DNA from: CAZBQG01 sp964493945
GTDB lineage: Bacteria; Pseudomonadota; Alphaproteobacteria; Rhodospirillales; UBA2165
Direction: 5' to 3'
Length of the DNA stretch: 33,505 nucleotides
Assembly: GCA_964493945.1 (NCBI GenBank)
Contig: CAZBQG010000012.1
Span: forward strand, 1 to 33,505
The translations under genes and the position numbers were made by a program. Of the stretch, positions 14,952-23,669 are shown piece after piece. The notes under the pieces were generated by a model that had not been told where the DNA came from, made no database searches, and saw only the letters and a list, made by a program, of their open reading frames with translations. How positions within the stretch are numbered: the first letter of the stretch is position 1; the number at the start of each line of letters is the position of its first letter.

Positions 14952-16043
14952 TCAGCCGGGACAGATTTTTCTCAGATCGGCCCAGTCCCTATCGCTCATG
15001 CCCGGGTCGCCTTCCGGCCCTTTTTTGGCCTGTTGCGCGCGCTGGCCGGAGGCGGGATGGGTCGACAACATGGTCAGGAAATCTGGCAGCTTCTCGCTTT
15101 TCTTGGCGAGCCTAGCGAAAAACCGTTTGAGCCCCCCGGCCCGGATTCCGGCGTTGGCCAGAAGTTCGAGAGCGAAACCGTCCGCTTCCGTTTCGGCCTC
15201 GCGGCTGAAGGAAAAGGCGATGAGCAATTCGCCGAGACCCGGTAAGATGCCCTGATTGCCGAACAAAATGGTGAACAGGCTGGTGATCCCCATCTGCTGA
15301 ATGAGTGATTGGGTCGAATGGCGCAGCACCACATGGCCGATTTCGTGGGCCAGTACGCCGGCCACCTCGTCGGGCGATTTGGCCTGCTTGATCAGGCCCG
15401 AGAGGATCAGGATATGTCCGCCGGGGGCGGCAAAGGCATTGACCTTGCCAGTGGGAACAACCCGCACACGCCATTGGTAAGGGCTTTGGGTCTTGGCCAC
15501 CAGCCGGCCGGTCAGGCGTCGCAGGGCTGCGGCCCCTGGCCCCGCCCCGCAGAATTGAGGCCCATCCTTTCCTCTGGAAAAGACCTGGGCGATCTGTTCC
15601 GCCGATGCCTGACCCACCTGTTCCTCCCAGGTGACCGGCACGAAGCGGGTGACCACTTCCACCAATCTGGGATAGCCGAAATAAAGGATGGCAAGAATGA
15701 GCGCCGTCACCGCACCGTAAAGAAGCGCCTGACCAACACCAGGCGTATGCACCCGCCGGCGTTTGGCCAGCCCCGGCAATTGATCCAGCAATTCCACACA
15801 ATGGGTCCGATCCTCGATGATCAGACGGGCATCCAGTGGCGTCCCGTCACCGGCGCTGGACGATAGGCGCAAGGGCGGGCGGGCGGCGCTGCCATCGATG
15901 ATTTCCAACTGGGCGATCTGCCAGCGGGTGATGCGCCCGCCCAATTCGTCCCCAATCACCAGGCGGCCAGGCTCAATGCTGATCCGCACATTCTGGTTCT
16001 GAGCCGTCTTTCCGTCATTGTAACGGGCTGGGAATTCCATCAT
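14952..16043 (-). CDS. M48-family membrane-associated zinc metalloprotease
   Basis: About 363 residues. The zinc motif HEIGH is at 233-237 in LAHEIGHVVLRHS, and the third ligand is E284 in REAETEADGF, followed by STHPASGQRAQ, as in M48 (HtpX/Oma1/BepA-like) peptidases. One membrane helix is predicted near residues 106-124 after a roughly 100-residue cytoplasmic N-terminal domain. The start is one of two adjacent ATGs (16043 or 16040), just 7 bp after the YjgN stop, so the genes are co-transcribed. M48 proteases with this layout are often encoded beside DUF898 proteins, suggesting membrane-protein quality control. The actual substrate is unknown. Confidence 0.92.
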   Translation of the reverse strand: MMEFPARYNDGKTAQNQNVRISIEPGRLVIGDELGGRITRWQIAQLEIIDGSAARPPLRLSSSAGDGTPLDARLIIEDRTHCVELLDQLPGLAKRRRVHTPGVGQALLYGAVTALILAILYFGYPRLVEVVTRFVPVTWEEQVGQASAEQIAQVFSRGKDGPQFCGAGPGAAALRRLTGRLVAKTQSPYQWRVRVVPTGKVNAFAAPGGHILILSGLIKQAKSPDEVAGVLAHEIGHVVLRHSTQSLIQQMGITSLFTILFGNQGILPGLGELLIAFSFSREAETEADGFALELLANAGIRAGGLKRFFARLAKKSEKLPDFLTMLSTHPASGQRAQQAKKGPEGDPGMSDRDWADLRKICPG

Positions 16044-16050
16044 GGCAGGC

Positions 16051-17166
16051 TCAGAAGGCATCCACGTCGAAGGCATCGGCCATGCCTTCACCGGTGCCGG
16101 GCATGGGCTCCACGCTTTGCAGGATGGTGGCGAAGTCACCGCTGCCGGCTACCTTCAGATTATACGCCACGAAACGGGCCAGGCGCAGAAAAACATAAGG
16201 CTGGGCGAATCCCAGGGTGATCAGGCGGAGCAGGTTGTTGGAAACCATCAACCAGACAAAGGGCCAGTATTTCGCATCGAAGGAAAATTCCAAATCCAGA
16301 TATTTTGTCGAACGGGCGAAATGCCGGATTTCGGCCCGCAGATACCACAGAAAGGGAATGGGCAGGGTGATGAAAAATACCAAGAGGTTCAGGATCGCAA
16401 ACAGGGCCATCTTGCCCGGATCCATACCCTGGTTGGTCTCCAGGGTTTTTTGTAAATCCGCCATGGGAAAGAAGGTCTTACTGATCCAGATAACAACCAT
16501 AATATCCAGTACCAGTATAAGCACGCTCAGCAACAACATGACAATAAACGCGCCATAGAGCGACTTGGCGCCGGCCGAGAATTCCAGCTTCTTGTCACCG
16601 AACCAGGTGTTGCTCAGGCGGTAATGGGCAAGGCGCGTGCGGCTGAAGGGGTAGGCGAAGCCCAGCGTGACCAGATTGAGCAAGGTGAATCCGATACTTT
16701 TCATTGTATAGACCCATGCCGATCCCGTTTGCGCCCCCCGGATGGCGCGCCATTGCGTGCGGGTCAACCGGTAGCGCCTGGCCCGGAAGATCGCCGCCGG
16801 GGTGAGCAGGAATACGAGAACGGCCTGCATACCGGTCACGGTGCTGGACAAGGACACATCATCGGGGGCGAAAATTGCCAAAAGAACTTGAGGCAGAATG
16901 AAGAAGGGAAGGAGGATGACCCCGGCAATGATCAGGAACCCTAAAAGCAACTCCTTTCCCGTACCGCTATATTCCAGCCGGTCGCCTTCGATGCCCGTAT
17001 GAGTCCACAAATAATGGCGGACACGGGTTTTGGCCCAGAACCGATAAAAGCCGATGGTGACGATGGTCAGCAACAGATTGAAGATGAAAATCTTGAACAG
17101 TGGACCGAATTCACCGTGGAACCGGGCAATCGGATGAGCCATCGGATTTTCGTTGCTTTCCCCCAT
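16051..17166 (-). CDS. YjgN/DUF898-family polytopic membrane protein
   Basis: About 371 residues made of three related membrane units, each a hydrophobic hairpin followed by a basic loop: YRFWAKTRVRHYLWTHTGIE, YPFSRTRLAHYRLSNTWFGD and YVFLRLARFVAYNLKVAGSG. This internal threefold repeat is the hallmark of DUF898, whose function is unknown. I prefer the ATG at 17166 because GGGAGG lies 8 bases upstream; an ATG at 17187 would add seven residues (MAREAKG). It is the upstream partner of the M48 protease gene, 7 bp away. The tight pairing suggests a membrane complex in which YjgN is target, scaffold or regulator of the protease (inference). Confidence 0.9.
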   Translation of the reverse strand: MGESNENPMAHPIARFHGEFGPLFKIFIFNLLLTIVTIGFYRFWAKTRVRHYLWTHTGIEGDRLEYSGTGKELLLGFLIIAGVILLPFFILPQVLLAIFAPDDVSLSSTVTGMQAVLVFLLTPAAIFRARRYRLTRTQWRAIRGAQTGSAWVYTMKSIGFTLLNLVTLGFAYPFSRTRLAHYRLSNTWFGDKKLEFSAGAKSLYGAFIVMLLLSVLILVLDIMVVIWISKTFFPMADLQKTLETNQGMDPGKMALFAILNLLVFFITLPIPFLWYLRAEIRHFARSTKYLDLEFSFDAKYWPFVWLMVSNNLLRLITLGFAQPYVFLRLARFVAYNLKVAGSGDFATILQSVEPMPGTGEGMADAFDVDAF

Positions 17167-17323
17167 CCCCTTAGCCTCCCGAGCCATGGGCCAAAATCTT
17201 TTTTTCCACCATAGCGGGCTGTGACCGCGCTGTCCATCCCGCTGCTCTTGCCCAGCCCGGACCGGGCGCTAAAATAGGGGTCTCTGCCAACCGTCACCCA
17301 ATCACCAGAACGAGGATGCTATC

Positions 17324-18331
17324 ATGGCCCCAGAGGCAAGCTTTTCCGCACTTTTGCTCAGGCAGGATGATGAAAACAAGGTCACTGCCGAGGTGGAAAC
17401 CCTAACCGAGAGCGACTTGCCCGAGGGCGATGTCACCATTGTCGTCGACTATTCGACGATCAATTACAAAGACGGCATGATCATCCGGGGCCTGGGGCGC
17501 ATTGTCCGTGAATATCCCCACATTCCCGGCATCGATCTGGCAGGGCGGGTGGAGAAATCCGACAGCCCCGATTACGCAACCGGCGACAAAGTCGTGGTCA
17601 GCGGCTGGCGGTTGGGGGAAACCCATTGGGGCGGATATGGGCAAAAGGCACGGGTTCCGGCTGGCTGGCTGGTGCCTCTGCCGGAAAATCTCTCAGCGCG
17701 GCGGGCCATGGCCCTCGGTACGGCGGGCTATACGGCCATGCTTGCCGTTATTGCCCTGGAAGAACACGGCCTTACGCCGGACACGGAAAACGAGGTGCTG
17801 GTCACGGGCGCGGCGGGCGGTGTCGGCTCCGTCGCCGTGACCCTTTTGTCCCGTCTGGGATACAAGGTGGCGGCGGGCACGGGGCGGGCCGAAACCCATG
17901 ATTATCTGCGCGGTCTGGGGGCCACATCCATCGTCGGGCGGGACGAGCTGGAAACGCCTTCACGGGGGCCCCTGGCAAAGGAACGCTGGGCGGCGGCCAT
18001 CGATAATGTAGGGGGGCCTATCCTGGCCAACCTGCTTGGTTCCTTGCAGCGCGACGGAAGCTGCGCCGCCATCGGCATGGCCGCCTCCAACGATTTCCAG
18101 GCCAGCGTCATTCCGTTCCTTCTGCGCGGCATAAATTTGCTGGGCATCAATTGCAACGCCTATGGTCTGGAAGGACGCAAAATGGTCTGGCAGCGCCTGG
18201 CTGACGAATTGCCCATGGACCAGTTGGACGGGCTGACCGAAGAAGCCCCCCTGGCCGCCCTGCCCGGCCTTGCCGGTGATATCCTTAAAGGTGCCGTCAA
18301 GGGCCGGGTGGTGATTGACGTCAATAAATGA
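17324..18331 (+). CDS. acuI: AcuI/YhdH-type NADPH-dependent acryloyl-CoA reductase or quinone oxidoreductase
   Basis: 335 residues of the zinc-free medium-chain reductase group. The N-terminal half shows STINYKDGMIIRGLGRIVRE and YPHIPGIDLAGRV, the nucleotide-binding half VTGAAGGVGSVAVTLLSRLG at about 163-182, then IDNVGGPILANLLGSL. These match AcuI/YhdH, which reduce acryloyl-CoA (from dimethylsulfoniopropionate or 3-hydroxypropionate) to propionyl-CoA and protect against toxic acrylate. The length is as expected. It stands alone and starts 157 bp from the divergent YjgN gene. The gene symbol rests on similarity; activity on other enones or quinones is possible because no DMSP genes are in the window. 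Confidence 0.85.
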   Translation: MAPEASFSALLLRQDDENKVTAEVETLTESDLPEGDVTIVVDYSTINYKDGMIIRGLGRIVREYPHIPGIDLAGRVEKSDSPDYATGDKVVVSGWRLGETHWGGYGQKARVPAGWLVPLPENLSARRAMALGTAGYTAMLAVIALEEHGLTPDTENEVLVTGAAGGVGSVAVTLLSRLGYKVAAGTGRAETHDYLRGLGATSIVGRDELETPSRGPLAKERWAAAIDNVGGPILANLLGSLQRDGSCAAIGMAASNDFQASVIPFLLRGINLLGINCNAYGLEGRKMVWQRLADELPMDQLDGLTEEAPLAALPGLAGDILKGAVKGRVVIDVNK

Positions 18332-18439
18332 TCCCGCCATTTAGTAAATATTAAAAACTTAACGCCATACTCCGTCCCGAAGACAGAAAAATCGGACCGC
18401 CGGACCTGTTGGCCGTGGCGCCGGGATCAGGAGACGGTA

Positions 18440-18769
18440 ATGCGCAAAGGCGTGATTTTAGCCACCGCGGCGGTACTCAGCGGATGCAGCTATGTGGATT
18501 CCTATGAGGAAGCCGTGCATGACCGCGAACCCATTTATTGCTATCAATCCCTGGCCGCTGTCGAATGTTACCGCACCCCGGATCACACAGATGAAAAACG
18601 TCTGGTCAATTATTTCGGGCCCCATCCCAGCCGCCACGAAAGGCAGGAGACGGAAGAACCCAAACTGAAGGCGCCCCCGCCCATCAGCAAATGGGTCAAG
18701 GATACCGAACCCGTGCCCCGGGCGGCGGGCGAATCAAAGCCCGTGAAAGCCTCAAAACCCGCTGGCTGA
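18440..18769 (+). CDS. Small predicted lipoprotein of unknown function
   Basis: 109 residues starting with a short basic-hydrophobic signal and the lipobox LSGC, so lipidation is expected at C16. The mature part contains YCYQSLAAVECYRTPDH and KRLVNYFGPHPSRHE, then a Pro/Lys-rich low-complexity tail. The residue after the lipid cysteine is Ser, which by the +2 rule favours outer-membrane sorting. Its ATG follows GGAGACGGTA. I do not recognise a named domain. It precedes the SEL1 protein gene on the same strand, separated by 122 bp and a hairpin. Confidence 0.8.
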   Translation: MRKGVILATAAVLSGCSYVDSYEEAVHDREPIYCYQSLAAVECYRTPDHTDEKRLVNYFGPHPSRHERQETEEPKLKAPPPISKWVKDTEPVPRAAGESKPVKASKPAG

Positions 18770-18799
18770 AGACCCTTCCCCGGCCAGGCCAAAACCTGA

Positions 18800-18833
18800 T
18801 AACCGGCGCTCACTTTGCATGACACGCCGGTTA
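18800..18833 (+). terminator. Hairpin between lipoprotein and SEL1-repeat genes
   Basis: TAACCGGCG (18800-18808) pairs with CGCCGGTTA (18825-18833), a perfect 9-bp stem with a 16-base loop. There is no T-run after it, so it could be a weak terminator, an mRNA-stabilising stem or a protein-binding palindrome. Confidence 0.4.
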
Positions 18834-18891
18834 CCGGGGCTTTGAAAACTCCCTTCTGGCGCAACTTTTCCCCAGTGGCTAAACTCACCCC

Positions 18892-19575
18892 ATGTCGGGT
18901 TCGCGCCATATTGCCGTGATTTGCGCCCTGTGGGTTATGTCCCAGGCAGTGGCAGGTATGGCCCAGACCCCGGTTCCCGAAAATTATGGCCAGGCACTGG
19001 CCTGGTATGAAAAGGCCGCCAGGGAAGGCAATGCGGACGCCCAATATCTTCTGGCCCGCGCCCTGGAAGAAGGGCTGGGCCGGCCCGTGGATGTCAAGGC
19101 TGCAGCCATTTGGTACGAAGTGGCCGCCGAGGCCGGCCATGGGGGCGCCCAATTGGCTTTGGGCCAGATTTATATGCATGGGCGGGGCGTCAAGCGCAAT
19201 CCCGCCGCCGCCGCCAAGTGGTTTGAGGCCGCCGCCCGCCAGAGTCTGGTCCGGGCCCAGTATAATCTGGCCATCATGATGGAGCGGGGCCAGGGTATTG
19301 CGCGGGATTTGGCCGGCGCCGCCAAATGGTACCAAAAGGCGGCCCATGGGGAGCTGGGTCCGGCCCAATTGGCACTGGCTATTCTTTATGTGCGGGGCCG
19401 GGGGGTTAAGCGCGATCCCGGCCGGGCCCTCATGTGGCTGGAAATAGCTGCCGCCAAGGGCCAGAAGGTACCGGGCGCCATCCGCGAATATGTGGCCAAG
19501 GCGCTGAAACCGGCGGAACGCGAAAAAGCTGAAAAGCTGGCCCGCGAATGGCTATCGCTGCACGTCAAACCTTGA
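18892..19575 (+). CDS. Secreted SEL1/TPR-like repeat protein
   Basis: 227 residues. A signal peptide (hydrophobic IAVICALWVMSQAVAGMAQT, likely cleaved near residue 25) is followed by about four SEL1 repeats of 36 residues, seen as recurring A-x-x-W-Y-E-x-A-A and G-x-G-V blocks: NADAQYLLARALEEGLGRP, GGAQLALGQIYMHGRGVKR, VRAQYNLAIMMERGQGIAR, GPAQLALAILYVRGRGVKR. SEL1 repeats form helical hairpins that bind other proteins. The location should be periplasmic. The frame's stop at 19575 is 2 bp from the stop of the convergent MFS gene. Partner proteins are unknown. Confidence 0.9.
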   Translation: MSGSRHIAVICALWVMSQAVAGMAQTPVPENYGQALAWYEKAAREGNADAQYLLARALEEGLGRPVDVKAAAIWYEVAAEAGHGGAQLALGQIYMHGRGVKRNPAAAAKWFEAAARQSLVRAQYNLAIMMERGQGIARDLAGAAKWYQKAAHGELGPAQLALAILYVRGRGVKRDPGRALMWLEIAAAKGQKVPGAIREYVAKALKPAEREKAEKLAREWLSLHVKP

Positions 19576-19576
19576 T

Positions 19577-20785
19577 CTATTTTTTAGCTTCCGTCGGGGC
19601 GGCGCGCTGGATCGGCTTGTCGCGGATAGGCAGATGCATGATCGTGGCGATTAGGCCGGTGGCGATGATGAATGTCCACATCAGATCATAAGACCCGGTG
19701 CTGTCGAATAAAAAGCCGCCCAGCCAGGCCCCCATGAAGCTGCCAATCTGGTGGCTGAGAAAGGTAATGCCGAACAAGGTCGCCATATAGCGCACGCCGA
19801 ACACCTGGGCGATCAGCCCGCCGGTCAGGGGCACGGTGCTCAGCCACAAAATACCGATGACGCTGGCGAAAATAAGCACCGAGGTCTCGGTGATCGGAGC
19901 CCGCAGAAAAATGATGAAGGTGACGGAGCGGGCAAAATAGATGCCCGACAACAAAAGCTTTTTCGAATAACGCCCGCCCAGCCAGCCGAAACCGATGGTG
20001 CCGAAAATATTAAACAGCCCGATCAGCCCGATGGCCGTTCCCGCCAGACCCGGCGGCAGCCCCTGGTCGTTGAGGAAGGCCGGGAAATGAACCGCGATGA
20101 AGGCGATCTGAAAGCCGCAGACGAAATAGGCGACGGTCAGCAGCCGGTATCCCGAATGGGCGCCCGCTTCGCACAAAGCCTGTTTGAGGGTCTGCTCCAC
20201 CTCATCGGGAAAGCTGGTCTCGTCGGGCTTGCCCGTAAGCGCCGCGGCCAGGGGCACGATGGCACCGACCATGACGGCCAGGATGACCAGGGACATGGAC
20301 CAGCCGAAATCGCTGATCAAGCCCTGGCTGATGGGCGCGATGACCAACTGGCCCATGGAGGCAGCGGCGCTTCCCATGCCCAGCGCCAGGCTGCGTTTTT
20401 CCTTCGGCACCAGCCGCCCGATGGCCCCCAGCACCACGGCGAAGGTGGTTCCGGTCCCGGCCAGGCCGATGATGAACCCGGTGCCCGCATACAAATCCAG
20501 CGCGCTATCGGCGAAGGCGGTGATCAGCAGCCCGATAACGTAAAGCGTGCCGCCGATGAAGGCAACGCGCTTGGCGCCAAATTTATCGGCGATGGCGCCG
20601 GTTATGGGCTGCATCAGGCCGGACATGAGGTTTTGGATGGCCAGGGCCAGGGCGAACACTTCGCGCCCGAAGCCCAGATCTGAGCTCATGGGGGCCAAAA
20701 ACAGCCCCATGCTTTGCCGTGTTCCCATGGACAGGAAAATGATCAGGCCGGCGCAGACGAGGGTGATGATGGCTTTGAGCGGCAC
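19577..20785 (-). CDS. Major facilitator superfamily transporter
   Basis: 402 residues with twelve hydrophobic helices. The loop between helices 2 and 3 carries the MFS signature as ITGAIADKFGAKRVAFIGG, and the second half has a parallel GWLGGRYSKKLLL. The overall look (SMGTRQSMGLFLAPMSSDLG) is that of the oxalate/formate antiporter and monocarboxylate carrier group. The start is a GTG at 20785 preceded by AAAGGA. It is divergent from the CoA-transferase genes with 157 bp between, so an organic-acid substrate would fit the neighbourhood, but this is inference. The substrate is not assignable. Confidence 0.9.
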   Translation of the reverse strand: MPLKAIITLVCAGLIIFLSMGTRQSMGLFLAPMSSDLGFGREVFALALAIQNLMSGLMQPITGAIADKFGAKRVAFIGGTLYVIGLLITAFADSALDLYAGTGFIIGLAGTGTTFAVVLGAIGRLVPKEKRSLALGMGSAAASMGQLVIAPISQGLISDFGWSMSLVILAVMVGAIVPLAAALTGKPDETSFPDEVEQTLKQALCEAGAHSGYRLLTVAYFVCGFQIAFIAVHFPAFLNDQGLPPGLAGTAIGLIGLFNIFGTIGFGWLGGRYSKKLLLSGIYFARSVTFIIFLRAPITETSVLIFASVIGILWLSTVPLTGGLIAQVFGVRYMATLFGITFLSHQIGSFMGAWLGGFLFDSTGSYDLMWTFIIATGLIATIMHLPIRDKPIQRAAPTEAKK

Positions 20786-20942
20786 GCGGAATCCTTTGCG
20801 GGCGGGGAAGGCTGGATTGTAGCCGCCCCGTTGCGGGTTTGACAGGCCTTATATGGTGGGTTTGATGGATGAGGAATCGACAGAATAGCGGGCGCATTGT
20901 AGCATTACTTGACCAACCGCCGATTAAGGAGCCTGGAAACAA

Positions 20943-21644
20943 ATGGAAAAAGTCTACCCAGATGCGGGGGCCGCGCTGGATGGCCTGTTGTCCGACGAAA
21001 TGACCATCATGGCCGGCGGTTTCGGTCTTTGCGGCATTCCGGAAAATCTGATCGCCGCGGTCAAGCAATCCGGCATCGGTGGCCTGACCGTGATCTCCAA
21101 CAATGCCGGCATCGACGGCGCCGGGCTTGGCCTGCTTTTGGAAACCAAGCAGACCCGGAGAATGGTTGCTTCATATGTGGGCGAAAACAAATTGTTCGAG
21201 AAACAATATCTGGACGGGGATCTGGAGGTGGAATTCAATCCCCAAGGCACCCTGGCCGAGCGCATCCGCGCCGGCGGCGCCGGAATCCCAGCCTTCTATA
21301 CCAAGACCGGTTACGGAACCATGATCGGCGAGGGCAAGGAGACCCGGGTTTTCAATGACGAAAATTATCTCATGGAAACGGCACTTCTCGCCGATCTGGC
21401 CATCGTCAAGGCGTGGAAGGGTGACACCGAAGGCAATCTGGTCTTCCGCAAGACGGCGCGCAATTTCAATTCCATGATGGCCACCGCCGGGGCCACTACC
21501 GTGGCCGAGGTCGAGCATCTGGTCGAGCCCGGTGAACTTGATCCCGACGGCATCCACACGCCGGGCATCTTCGTCCAGCGCATCATCGCCGGCGCCAAAT
21601 ACGAAAACCAGATCGAGCAGCGCACCACGCGCCCGCGCCCGTAA
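20943..21644 (+). CDS. 3-oxoacid CoA-transferase, subunit A (ScoA/PcaI-like)
   Basis: 233 residues of the CoA-transferase family I alpha subunit: MAGGFGLCGIPENLIAAVKQ near the start (the glycine-rich loop), SNNAGIDGAGLGLLLE, then YVGENKLFEKQYLDGDLEVE and GTLAERIRAGGAGIPAFYT. With subunit B it transfers CoA between succinyl-CoA and acetoacetate or 3-oxoadipate, linking ketone-body or aromatic ring-cleavage products to central metabolism. The start at 20943 is preceded by AAGGAGCCTGGAAACAA. Subunit B begins 17 bp after this stop. Sequence alone does not separate acetoacetate from 3-oxoadipate use. Confidence 0.95.
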   Translation: MEKVYPDAGAALDGLLSDEMTIMAGGFGLCGIPENLIAAVKQSGIGGLTVISNNAGIDGAGLGLLLETKQTRRMVASYVGENKLFEKQYLDGDLEVEFNPQGTLAERIRAGGAGIPAFYTKTGYGTMIGEGKETRVFNDENYLMETALLADLAIVKAWKGDTEGNLVFRKTARNFNSMMATAGATTVAEVEHLVEPGELDPDGIHTPGIFVQRIIAGAKYENQIEQRTTRPRP

Positions 21645-21661
21645 AAGAAGGAAAAGCAATC

Positions 21662-22309
21662 ATGGCATGGACCCGAGATGATATGGCCGCCCGCGCCGCC
21701 CAGGAACTGCACGACGGTTATTACGTCAATCTGGGCATCGGCATTCCGACGCTGGTTTCCAATTTCATTCCCGACGGCGTGGATGTGTCGCTGCAAAGCG
21801 AGAACGGCATGCTGGGGCTGGGCCCCTTTCCCTATGGGGGCGATGAGGATCATGACCTGATCAATGCCGGCAAGCAGACTATCACGGAACTGCCCCAGAG
21901 CTCCTATTTCGACAGCGCCACCAGCTTCGGCATGATCCGGGGCGGCCATATCGATATCGCCATTCTGGGCGCCATGCAGGTGGCCGAGAACGGCGATCTG
22001 GCCAATTGGATGATCCCGGGCAGGCTGGTCAAGGGCATGGGCGGCGCCATGGATCTGGTCGCCGGCGTCCGGCAGGTGGTGGTGGTGATGGACCACAATG
22101 CCAGGGACGGCGGCGCCAAATTCCTCAAGGAATGCAATCTGCCCCTGACCGGTGCCGGGGTGGTGGATTTGCTGATCAGCGATCTCGGCGTGATCGAGAT
22201 CGACCGCAAGGCGGGCAAGTCGAAACTGATCGAATTGGCGCCCGAAGTCACGGTGGACGAAGTGCGCGAACGCAGCGAAGCCCAGTTCGAAGTGGCCCAA
22301 GGACTATAG
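21662..22309 (+). CDS. 3-oxoacid CoA-transferase, subunit B (ScoB/PcaJ-like)
   Basis: 215 residues, the usual subunit B length. The catalytic glutamate that forms the thioester with CoA is E47 in LQSENGMLGLG. Other family blocks are VNLGIGIPTLVSNFIPDGVD, SSYFDSATSFGMIRGGHIDI and WMIPGRLVKGMGGAMDLVAG. It works as a heteromer with the subunit A encoded just upstream; the spacing and shared strand indicate one transcript. A small hairpin with GGGC / GCCC arms lies shortly after the stop (about 22315-22326) but without a T-run. The substrate preference remains open. Confidence 0.95.
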   Translation: MAWTRDDMAARAAQELHDGYYVNLGIGIPTLVSNFIPDGVDVSLQSENGMLGLGPFPYGGDEDHDLINAGKQTITELPQSSYFDSATSFGMIRGGHIDIAILGAMQVAENGDLANWMIPGRLVKGMGGAMDLVAGVRQVVVVMDHNARDGGAKFLKECNLPLTGAGVVDLLISDLGVIEIDRKAGKSKLIELAPEVTVDEVRERSEAQFEVAQGL

Positions 22310-22359
22310 ATAAGGGGCTCTAGCCCATCAGTGATGGATTAGGCAAATTACCGCCCACA

Positions 22360-23253
22360 GTGCGGGGCGGGCTGTGGATGTTGCTGGCCGGCGTGTTTTT
22401 TGGCGGCTTGGCGGTCTCCATCCGGGCCGCATCGGCCGAGGTTCACCCTTTCGAGATCGTTTTTTTCCGGAATTTCGTGGGCTTTGTTTTTTTGCTGCCC
22501 TGGTTCTGGCGCCGGGGGTTTCACCGCTTGCGCACCCGCCATATGGGCCTGCATGGGTCGCGCGCCGCCGTCGGCCTGGGTTCCATGTTCCTGTGGTTCA
22601 CCGCCATGTCCCTGATGCCCCTGGCCGAAGCCACGGCGCTGGGTTTCACCGCACCACTGTTTGCCGCTGTTGGCGCCGCATTGTTTTTGGGCGAAGTGGT
22701 GCGCCTGCGCCGCTGGACGGCCATCCTGGTGGGCTTTGCCGGCACTTTAATTGTTTTGCGCCCGGGCGCCGGCGTCATCAGCGGGCCCGCCATGCTGGTC
22801 CTGGGTGGCGCCGTTCTGGTCGCCACTTCGGCCCTGCTGACCAAGGTGCTGGTGCGCACCGATGAGCCAGACACCATCGTCTTTTATCTGAACGCGCTGA
22901 CCACGCCTTTTTCTTTTGTCTTTGCCCTTTTTGTCTGGAAATGGCCGGCCACAACCGGGCTCATCTGGCTGATTGCGGTGGGTGTGACGGCGGCGCTGGG
23001 CCATCTGGCCTATACCAGGGCCTATGCGGCGGCTGATATGTCGGCGGTCATTCCCTATGATTTTTCACGCCTGGTTTTCACCGCCATCTTCGCCTTCGCC
23101 CTCTTTGGCCAGGTGCCCGATATCTGGACCTGGATCGGCGGGGGGGTGATTTTCCTCTCTGTCGTCTATATTGCCAGGCGCGAATCCATGGCCGCCAAAC
23201 GCGAGGCAAGCGCGGCACCGGCACCGCCGCCAATTACCGGCGATATGAGTTGA
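22360..23253 (+). CDS. EamA/DMT-family permease
   Basis: 297 residues, ten hydrophobic helices in two EamA halves. Typical segments are HPFEIVFFRNFVGFVFLLPW, LMPLAEATALGFTAPLFAAV and FLGEVVRLRRWTAILVGFAG. The start is a GTG at 22360; no better codon lies upstream in frame, and an ATG at 22378 would cut into the first helix. No strong ribosome site is visible. It follows the CoA-transferase genes by 50 bp and overlaps the leader of the zincin gene at its 3' end. It differs clearly in sequence from the EamA protein at 5293. Substrate unknown. Confidence 0.9.
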   Translation: MRGGLWMLLAGVFFGGLAVSIRAASAEVHPFEIVFFRNFVGFVFLLPWFWRRGFHRLRTRHMGLHGSRAAVGLGSMFLWFTAMSLMPLAEATALGFTAPLFAAVGAALFLGEVVRLRRWTAILVGFAGTLIVLRPGAGVISGPAMLVLGGAVLVATSALLTKVLVRTDEPDTIVFYLNALTTPFSFVFALFVWKWPATTGLIWLIAVGVTAALGHLAYTRAYAAADMSAVIPYDFSRLVFTAIFAFALFGQVPDIWTWIGGGVIFLSVVYIARRESMAAKREASAAPAPPPITGDMS

Positions 23254-23264
23254 GCAGACAGAGC

Positions 23265-23660
23265 ATGACACAAGATTTCAGCCAGGCCCCGGACCTCTCC
23301 GACATCGAAGCCATCGCTACCCGCGCCTTCGCCGCCCTGCCTGAAAAAATTACCCACCTGGTGCGCAATGTCACCTTCCATGTGCAGGATTTTCCGGGCC
23401 CACAGACCATGCGGGATATGGAACTGGAAACCCCTTTCGATCTGTTGGGCCTTTATTCGGGCCTGCCCATGAACCAACGCAGCGTGGGCGACACGCCGCC
23501 TGATCTGGACCGTATTTTCCTCTATCGCCGGCCCTTGTTGGATTGCTGGTGCGAAACCGGCGAGGATCTGAAGGCCATCGTGCGCAACGTGCTGATCCAC
23601 GAAATCGGCCACCATTTCGGGCTGAGCGACGCCGATATGCAGCGTATTGAGGAAAGCTGA
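23265..23660 (+). CDS. Minimal-zincin metallopeptidase-family protein
   Basis: 131 residues of the PF06262 (minimal zincin) family. The extended zinc motif HEIGHHFGLSD is at about 112-122, with the three ligands H, H and D. The preceding part contains FDLLGLYSGLPMNQRS and DRIFLYRRPLLDCW, typical of the group. Bacterial members are small putative metalloproteases with no proven substrate. I chose ATG 23265; a TTG at 23250 would add five residues and overlap the EamA stop. Closely placed after the EamA gene, probably co-transcribed with it. Confidence 0.9.
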   Translation: MTQDFSQAPDLSDIEAIATRAFAALPEKITHLVRNVTFHVQDFPGPQTMRDMELETPFDLLGLYSGLPMNQRSVGDTPPDLDRIFLYRRPLLDCWCETGEDLKAIVRNVLIHEIGHHFGLSDADMQRIEES

Positions 23661-23669
23661 GCGGGGGGA

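Noticed and set aside
19751..20683. A 310-codon plus-strand frame opposite the MFS transporter
   Set aside because: Gly/Gln/Asp/Arg-rich shadow; the minus strand encodes a complete twelve-helix carrier.
20839..20867. TTGACA upstream of the CoA-transferase genes as a sigma-70 promoter
   Set aside because: The -35 box is perfect, but at 17-base spacing the -10 position reads TTGATG, too poor to list as a feature.
21365..22300. A 311-codon minus-strand frame over the CoA-transferase genes
   Set aside because: Shadow of two clear plus-strand subunits; composition is His/Gln-rich without domains.
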